DNA from: Bidens hawaiensis
Lineage: Eukaryota; Streptophyta; Magnoliopsida; Asterales; Asteraceae
Length of the DNA stretch: 64,000 bases
Assembly: GCA_021521415.1 (NCBI GenBank)
Contig: JAIQDT010003841.1
Span: 124,001-188,000, forward strand
Direction of reading: 5' to 3'
Position numbers and translations under genes: made by a program. Shown piece after piece: positions 56,101-64,000 of this stretch; the first letter of the stretch is position 1; the number at the start of each line of letters is the position of its first letter. The notes beneath the pieces were generated by a model. It was given only the letters and a program-made list of their open reading frames with translations. It was not told the DNA's origin and searched no databases.

Positions 56101-59100
56101 ACAAAACAACAATCAAAGCATATGCAACAAAACACAGCAAACACATGAAACCCAAGCAGAACTAAAACTGTTTATGATGTAGTGAAAGGCTAAGAAATTT
56201 GATAAAAAAAGTAAATAAATCAAAAATCAAAATTATGTAATGTTATCGTTATGTGAAAATGAATCAAGGTTTTTACCACCCGAATCTAAAAATTAGAAAA
56301 TGTCTATAAAAAATCATAGATAAAACTATTAGAAAGCTTAATGGTATGGACACCACAAAAAGTGAGAACAATGACAAGTCATTTTAGCAAAAGCGAGTAA
56401 GAAAATTAGAAATTAAAAATAAATAAAATAATGAGAAGAAAATAGCAATGACAATGATCCAACCATGTTCAGTCAGCCAGTGATGGGCCAAAATAATATA
56501 TTCTTTAGGCATCCCATCAAAGACAGTTATTAAAAACCTCTGATAATAAAAGAACTTGCAAAGATAAGCAAAACTCATCAAACCTATAAGGCAGGCAAAA
56601 CTGAATCATAAACAACCCACCAAAAAAAGCAAGATATAACCAGATTGAACAAATGAACTGCATGTATTTACCAATGAACCAAATGCTTCCACAATCAAAT
56701 CAGATATAAGACGGTAACTAAGGTAAACTAAAACCAAATTTGAGATCAGATAGAACCCAAGGGAAAGCAAAGATCATATACTACACAACCTACCACCAAA
56801 ACAAAGAACATAACACTTCCTCATACACAACATTAGAAGATATAATATATAATAACATAACAGAAGAAATAATCTACAATTGTTGAGGACTCGGTCAGCA
56901 TGTACAGTTAGAACCTAACTCCTAAGCATGAAAATGAACCAGCAACCCGCAAAATGAAGCCTTAAAATCCAAAGTTTGTAGAATATTACCCATTGAAAAA
57001 TGCTGTGAGTATCATCCAAGTGAAAGCAAAACCATAAACCTAGCAGACGTCTGTAAACATAGTGACGAATAACAACAAAAACACAGAAGTGCAATACCCT
57101 GATTGCAGTTCTCGTACGGCTGGCAGAACTGGAAGCAGATAAACGGCAGTCAGAACTTGCAAAAACTCCAAAAGTTCCCCACTAGCCAGAAAACATGATC
57201 CAATCTCGCATTGCCTAACCTACAAATTAGACAGCACCTACAAGATCCACAACTTGCAAAAAAACCATGTGTAGGGAATCCAACAAGTGAGAAGAAATCA
57301 TACAAAACTGTCCAAGCCAAGCACCAATCTACAGAAACAGGTCATGCAATTTTGTACCACCTAAGCCACCAAGTATGTGAAAACAAAAAAGAATAAACTG
57401 GAACTATGGTTTAGATAGCATTCAATCTAATGTACAACAGACAAGTCCAGGTAGAAGATACGACAAGAAAACCTGGAATCTACTGTCGTCATGCGATGAA
57501 CAGCTCAGATGCATGATAATACCTAAACATATTTGCTCACACTTTCTTCCTAAAATCCCAATAAATCATTGAATCTGAAAACCGACAAGTATGTTATATA
57601 GATCTGGTCCAGCAACCATCCAAAATTATCAATCATAGACACAGCAAACAGGTTCAATAATCAAACACATCATTCGACGCCTTCGACTCCAAATCACCAA
57701 ATGCATCATATGTTACGAGAAAAAGAACCTGGTGTATGAAGATCAGCTGCGACATCTTTAAAATCAGATTATCAGCCCATCTATAAAATATAGAATTCAG
57801 AAGATACCAGTAGCTATAAGCTATACAGCATCCTCGATAACCAACACACCACTTGAGCTTTTTATCATCTGTCAACAACAAAATCAAGATGACCCGTTTC
57901 CATGCGAGCATCAAAAAAGGTAAGCAGACTCCAAGCTTAATAATAATATACATCTTTATGATAATCCCAAAGGCCCCCCTAGCCAAACTTCACCCACCAA
58001 ACTAACCTCAATTGACCATCCGCCCATAACAAAAAAAAGTCCATAGAGAATGCTGTTATTTGCCTAAAAAAGAAAGGCGTCGCCAAATAGCTTCTGAATC
58101 AGTCAGATAATAAGACTACCAGTAAGGTAAGAGGATACCAGGTAGAACCAGAAGGAAGCAATTGTCATACTCCACAACCTAACCCCAAAACAAAGAACAT
58201 AACACTTCCTCATACACAGCATTGGAAGATATCAAACAGCAGAAGTAATCGGTAACTAGAACACAGATAACAGAAGAGAAAGAACCTGGTGTATGAAGAT
58301 CTGACACATCTTTGAAACCAGTATACTAGAAGCCAGGGGTGTACATAGTTCAGTTTTTAAAAAATTAGGTTCGGTAACTGGTTTCAGTTTTTGGGTTTAA
58401 AAATTTTAATTTTTTTGGCCAAAATTAATAGCAACTTAGGCCTAAATCATTTTGTTAATTAACAACGGTAATTATAGAATTGGAGTTTTATATTAAATAA
58501 CTATTTAAAATAAAAAAGATTTTAAAGAAAAAAAAATTAGAATCTAAAATTTGATTCGGTTTTTTTGGTTTAGACCAAAACCAAAACCGAACCATAAAGT
58601 ATGGATTTTACAAAAACATAAAAACCAAACCGTCTTTTTTGTTCAATTCTGTTTATTTTTCGATTTGAGTTGGTTTTGGATCTTTTTTTTTGTTTTCATG
58701 CAACCCCTAGAAGCTATACAGCATCAGGCGATAACCAACGTACACACCACTTGAGCTTTCTATTATCATCTATCAACAACAAAAACAAGATGACTTGTTT
58801 CCCATGCCAGCATAAAAAATGTAAACAGAATCTAAGCTAATAATAGACTTCATTATGATGATACTCCCAAAGCCTCCCTGGCCAAGCTTCACCCACCAAA
58901 CTAACCTCCTATGACCATCCGCCCACGACAATAAATAAACACTTCCATAGAGAATGTTGCTCTTTTCCCAAAAAAAATAAATGAACACGTCCAAGCCATA
59001 AACATGATCCAATCCTGCATTTCCTAACCTACAAATTAGATGGCACATCTAATTGTTGCATCAATAACCTCATGCACGCAAAGTAAAGGTGTTAGAAAGA

Positions 59101-62100
59101 CGAACTCAGGAAACATGATACTAGATCCATAACTTGAATGCCAAGCGATTGCGAGTGCCAATCTACAGAAACTAGTCATGCAATTGTATACCATCAGAGT
59201 CACTAAGCACGTCAGGGCAAAACAAAATTAACTGGAGGTCATGGTTTAAAATAGCGATCAATCTAATGCACAACAGATGCGCCTAATAAAAGATACTACA
59301 AGAAAACTTGGAATCCACAGTCATCATGCCATGAACGGCTCGGATGATAATACCTAAACATATTTCTTGCACCTTCTACCTAAAAACCACATCAGTCTGC
59401 AAAGAGGTCAGTAGTATCTGAACCAAACATCCTCAAGAACAAATCTCACCCACCAAACTAACCTCCAATGATCATCCACACATGAAAAAAGGCGAACAAG
59501 TCTATGAACTGCAGTCACATAGCAGGAAACAAAACAGATGAACCAAATGCCTCCAAAGGAGGATAATGAAACGACGACTTACATATATATAAGTTCAAAC
59601 ACTCTACAATAAGGTGGTTGCTTGGTAAACCAATAACCCTGCAAGAAAAAAATAGTATGCTCGCATGTTTGACAAACCTAGAAAGAAGTCTGGTCTTTAT
59701 AAGAAGAACAAAGAAAAAGGGTTCACAGAGAATGATACTAATGGAAACACATTGAATAAGTCCCCAATCATAACCATCTGTCCTTTTTTCTGCAAAACAC
59801 ATGTATGGTAACATAAAATCTATACCGATAACCGTATAATAAGGAAAAATCACAAAAGATACAGAATGACCGGTAGTTGGTTAATAAAAAGCAACGTTCA
59901 AAGCCACAATGACCTACAAATAAAACATGACCTTGTCCTGCATACACAAAAGGTAATGAAAGAAGAGAATAGTTGGAAAAAACTAAATGAGGGGTGTTAA
60001 TGATCCATGAGCAAAATACAATTCTCTGGTTTCAAGGACCTAGAAAGAAAATTATGCACTAGGGACATGAAATGATACTAATAGTAATGCACAGGTCCAA
60101 CCATCTGTTGTGTTCTTTCTGCAAAGCAAAGTCATGCTAACATTAACTTCAAACTATTTTTACAAGTTCTTCATGATGATAAGATAAAAAATCAATAATA
60201 GTAGCATAAGAAAAATAACAAAAACCATAGGAAAACCAGTAGATTGTGATTAGACAGCGATGTTTGAAGCACACTAACCCTATACAGCATAAGTAATAAG
60301 CACACACCACTTGAGCTTTCTATTATCTATCAACAAAAAAAACAAGATTTACCCTTTCCCATGCCAGCACCAAAAAGTCAGCAGAAGCAAATAACACACA
60401 TCATTATGATCCAATCAAAGCCCCCCTGGCACAAACTTCACCCACCAAACTAAGCTCAAATGATCATCCACCATAGACATGCCCATAGACAGTTGCAGTT
60501 ATTTATCAAGAAAATAAAGATGAACCAAATGGCCTCCAAAGTCAGATAATAAAGATAGTTACGTAAGAAGTTCAAAAGAGATCAGATAAAACCAGGTGGA
60601 AGCAATGATCATACTCCACAACCTACCACCAAAACAAGGAACATAGCACATTCATACACAACAATGGAAAATGATATAGTAATATAATATAACAAGAAAA
60701 GATATCTACAATTGTTATGATCAGTATGTACAATTAGGGCCAAATAAAATTGAATCAGGAACCCGACGTAAGTAGCCTTAACAAAAACCGATAGCCAAAC
60801 ATCCTTCAAAGTCAACATGATTTTTGCAAAGAAGCCAAGGGTTCCTAGCTAAAAAACATGATCCAATCCTGCATTGCGTAACCTACAAATTTGACAGTAC
60901 ATCTAGCTGTGGCACCAGTAACCTTATGCACGCAAAGTACGGGTGTTGAAGGACAAACTCAAGTAAAAAAAGGGGGTGATACATGATCCACAACTTGCAA
61001 ATAAACCAACAGGTAAGGGGAATCATTCAATACTGTCCAAGTGCAAGCAACTGCCAATCTACAGAAACTAGTCATGCAATTGTGTATCATCTGAGTCACT
61101 GAGCATGTTAATCAACCTAATGCACAGCAGGAGAGACTAGTAAAAAGAACAGAAAAACCTGGAATCCGCAGTCATTAAATGACTGGATGATAATACCTAA
61201 ACATACTTTCTTGCATCTTCTACCTAAAACTTCCATCAGCCTGCAAAAATCTCAGTAGTATCTGAGCAAAGACATCTCCAAGAACAAACGTCGCCCACCA
61301 AACTAACCTCAAATGACTATCCACACACGAAAAATAGGTGAACAAAACTGCAGTCAAATAGCAGAAAACAAAATAGATAAACCAAATGCCTCCAAAGGAG
61401 GTTCATAAGATGATGACTAAGGTAATAAGATCAAACAAAAGAAGTTCTCTAGTAAATGAAATAATACTAATCAAAATAGGGCTTTTGTTTCTCATTCTGC
61501 ATAACACCATTTCCCTACTTCAAGTTCCTCATGATGATGGAAGACCAAAATACCAACAGTAACCTAGAAAATTATTAAAATTGCAGGAGAACTACTTTGA
61601 TTAAAAAATATTGCAGAACTACTTTGATAAAAATAAATTAATAAAAATAAAAGTATAAACTGTTACTGTGCTCCTATTGTTCACTTTCCATATGCAAGCC
61701 ATAGGTCAAGTAGGATTTACAACATAATAACAAACCAGGACAGGAGCAAATCGCGGAATTTCCAGACCTATCGAGTGGCAAATAAGCAAGATATAAATAC
61801 TCGCATTATGGTAGAAAGGGAAAGAACAAACAATTCACAAAAAAGAAACAAGATTTAATATCCCCCTCTAATGGTCATAAGGTTGATTACTTGGTCACCC
61901 AACAAACCTGCAAACAAAATACAGTTTTTATGTTTGAGGAACCCAGAAAGAAGTTTGGTCATTATTGAAAGAACAAAGAAAAAGGGTCTCATGGAGATAG
62001 ATATGATACTAATGGAGAACACATATACTTGTATTTTGTTTGCTTGGTCACCGAACAAACCTGGAAACAATATACACCACTTGTTCTTTCTATCAACTAA

Positions 62101-64000
62101 AAACAAGTTTATCCTTTCTCATGTCAGCACCAATTAGTCAGCAGAATCTAAGCTAATAATAGAACATCATTATGATTACCCACCAAACTAGCCTCAAACT
62201 CCATCCACCCCTAATAAAAATGTTAACATGCCCATAGATAGTTACGTAAGAAGATCAGATAGAACCAGGTAAAAGAAATGATCAAGTGACCACACTAACT
62301 TGGACACAAAACTTAATCCACAGATGTGTTATTCACAAGCAAGCGCAGCAATCCAGTCATCTTTAATTACACTGTGCAAGTTAGCGGGCAAACAATATTT
62401 GATGATAGAAGACATAAAACCAACACCACCATAAATATAATATAATCAGTTATTGTTCACTTTCCATAAAAAGGCCCTAGGTTGAGTGGGATTTACAACA
62501 TAGATGGCAAAAACCAGAGAACAAGTCCCAAGCAAAGCGCAGGATTTCCGAACCTAACAGTAAATAAGCAAGATATAAATACTTGCATTATGGTAAAAAG
62601 GGAAAGGAAAAAATAATGCACAAAAACCGCAACAAGATTTACAGAAAATCCCCCCTGATGGTGATAAGGCTGATTGTTTGGTCACCCAACAAACCTGCAA
62701 ACAATATACAAAGCGCGTGTTTGAGGAACCTAGAAAAATCTTGTTCATTATTAAAGAGAAGAACAAAGAGAAAAAGGTTTGTGGACACGAAATGATATCC
62801 TAATGAAGAAACATAGGTCCAATCATAACCATCTGTTGCTCTTTCGGCAAAACAAATACAGCAACAGTAACCACAAATTTCTTCTGCAAAATCCACATGG
62901 TGGTAGCAAGAGAGAAAAATGATGATAGAAATATAGGAATATCACAAATACGACAGAATGACCCGGTAGTTGGTAACTGGACAGCAACTTTCAGCACCCC
63001 ACTAACCTATAAAGAAAACATGATCGCGTCACGCACACACGAGAGTATGTGAAAGTGAAAAAAAAGATAGTGGGAAGGAACTAATGACGGGTGCAGGTCA
63101 AAGAGAGTTTAGGAACAAGAAATGATACTAATAGTAAAGCAATAATCCAATTTTGTTGCTCTTTCTGCAAAACAAATGCATAGTAATATTAGCTCCATGC
63201 TCCTTATACAAGTTCTTCACAATGATAATGTTGAAAACAATAATAGTAGCATGAGAATCACAAAACCAAGTAGCCTGTGACCGGAAAGCAATGTTAGATG
63301 CCACACCAACCCTATACTGCATCAGCAATAACCACTACCAAAGGCCTCCTGGCACAAACTTCACCGGCCAAACTAACCTCAAATGGTCATCCACCCACAA
63401 CAAACATGTCCATAAATAACTGCAATTATTTTCCAAGAAAACAAAAATGAATCAAATGACCTCCAAAGTTAGATAATAAGATAGTCATCTAAGAAGATAA
63501 TATGAGATCAGATAGAACCAGATGAAAGCGGTGATCATTCTCCACTACCTACCACCAAAACAAAGAGCATAACGCATTTGATACACCAACAATCATGTTA
63601 TGATCAGTAACTACAATTAAAGGGCCTATAAATGAAATTATATCAGGATTCAGGAACCCGGAATAAGTAGCCTCAAAAGTCCAAAGTTGGTAGAAAGATT
63701 ACTCAATTGGAGATAAGATAATGATCCAAGTTCAAGCAAAACCATAAACCTAGCAGACCCCTGTAACCGCAGTGACATATAGCAAACAAGCACACATAAG
63801 TCCAATACACCATGATCCTAACCATCCAGCTGCAAGAAACTTAAGGCAAATCTGACGGAATACAGAACAAATAAACCATAACACAAACCGATAACCAAAC
63901 AACTTTCAAAGTCAACAGAATATATGAAAAGAGACCAAGATTCCCCACTAGCCCAAGAAAATGTCCAAACTTGCACTGCCTAACCTACACATCATATAAC
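56100..64000. repeat. Diverged, internally duplicated non-coding locus, continues off right edge
   Basis: Blocks recur in similar order with roughly 80-90 % identity. Block P (AACCTACCACCAAAACAAAG): 56785, 58175, 60615 and 63545. Block Q (TTGCCTAACCTACAAATTAG): 57207, 59020, 60875 and 63975. Block R (GATAATACCTAAACATATTT): 57516, 59346 and 61189. Block S (CTTCACCCACCAAACTAACC): 57988, 58888, 59447, 60437, 61287 and 63359. Copies are 1.8-3.1 kb apart, unlike the uniform 2.9-kb array at 13.6 kb. Minus-strand open frames of 65-112 codons (such as GLLGDQTISLITIRG and GLLGDQVINLMTIRG) are short and do not align through the repeats, so I do not call genes. Could be repeated introns of a minus-strand gene beyond the window. 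Confidence 0.6.
58335..58708. mobile_element. hAT-like MITE, ~373 bp
   Basis: Ends AGGGGTGTACAT and ATGCAACCCCT are imperfect inverted repeats. Flanks TAGAAGCC and TAGAAGCT form a one-mismatch 8-bp duplication. The interior holds GGTTCGGTAACTGG/CAAAACCGAACC phrases able to pair. It splits a repeat of the 56-64 kb locus: GTATACTAGAAGC continues as AGAAGCTATACAGCATC, also seen undivided near 57812. Confidence 0.6.

Noticed and set aside
59515..62896. Minus-strand open frames sharing TDGYDW and GLLGDQ-type phrases
   Set aside because: Similarity comes from duplicated DNA. The frames are short, stop at different places and lack clear starts, so a gene cannot be supported.
1..64000. Organellar DNA insertion, rRNA or complete tRNA genes
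   Set aside because: No recognisable plastid, mitochondrial or rRNA stretch was seen, and the only tRNA-like pieces are isolated B-box matches.

Overview
The window is nuclear DNA of a flowering plant, most likely a eudicot. Genes are split by short AT-rich GT-AG introns, the spacers are about 65-80 % A+T, and the gene families are plant ones (DREB-type AP2/ERF, GT47 exostosin, AIM24-like, PQT3-type E3 ligase, TIP aquaporin). The mixture of repeats would fit Asteraceae, but that is inference and needs a database search.

Layout. 1-3.2 kb: minus-strand remains of a retroelement-type gene ('gypsy-type' N-terminal domain) whose five exons keep a consistent phase but carry one in-frame stop, followed by a near-perfect 0.3-kb-arm inverted repeat resembling two head-to-head LTRs. 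4.97-5.49 kb: an intronless DREB A-4-like AP2/ERF gene (+). 5.5-13.6 kb: very AT-rich spacer with degenerate Helitron-like remains. 13.57-29.76 kb: a tandem array of five complete and one partial ~2.91-kb units. Each unit carries the C-terminal end of a Helitron helicase, a Helitron 3' terminus (hairpin plus CTAG), and a second, older Helitron terminus. Unit 3 alone is split by a 1.23-kb hAT-type element with a perfect 8-bp target duplication, and that element carries a captured exon fragment resembling group-VII ERF genes (RAP2.12 type).

31.8-36.8 kb: a four-coding-exon GT47 exostosin-like glycosyltransferase (-), 528 aa, with a repeat array in its third intron and MITEs in its 5' leader intron. 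37.0-38.2 kb: a long-armed inverted-repeat element built around the palindrome CCGCCATTTCAAATGGCGG. 39.3-42.9 kb: a ten-exon AIM24-like gene (+), 281 aa. 46.0-50.3 kb: a fourteen-exon PQT3-like E3 ubiquitin ligase gene (+), 850 aa, with DWNN, zinc-knuckle, RING/U-box-like and basic Ser/Arg-rich parts. 51.8-53.3 kb: a three-exon TIP2 (delta-TIP) aquaporin gene (-), 250 aa. 56-64 kb: a diverged, internally duplicated non-coding locus running off the right edge and interrupted by a hAT-like MITE.

The five intact genes are unrelated in function and are not an operon or cluster. The region of most interest is the Helitron-end macrosatellite with its nested gene-capturing hAT element. All exon joins were worked out by hand from splice sites and reading phase. 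They close without remainder for the GT47, AIM24-like, PQT3-like and TIP2 genes.
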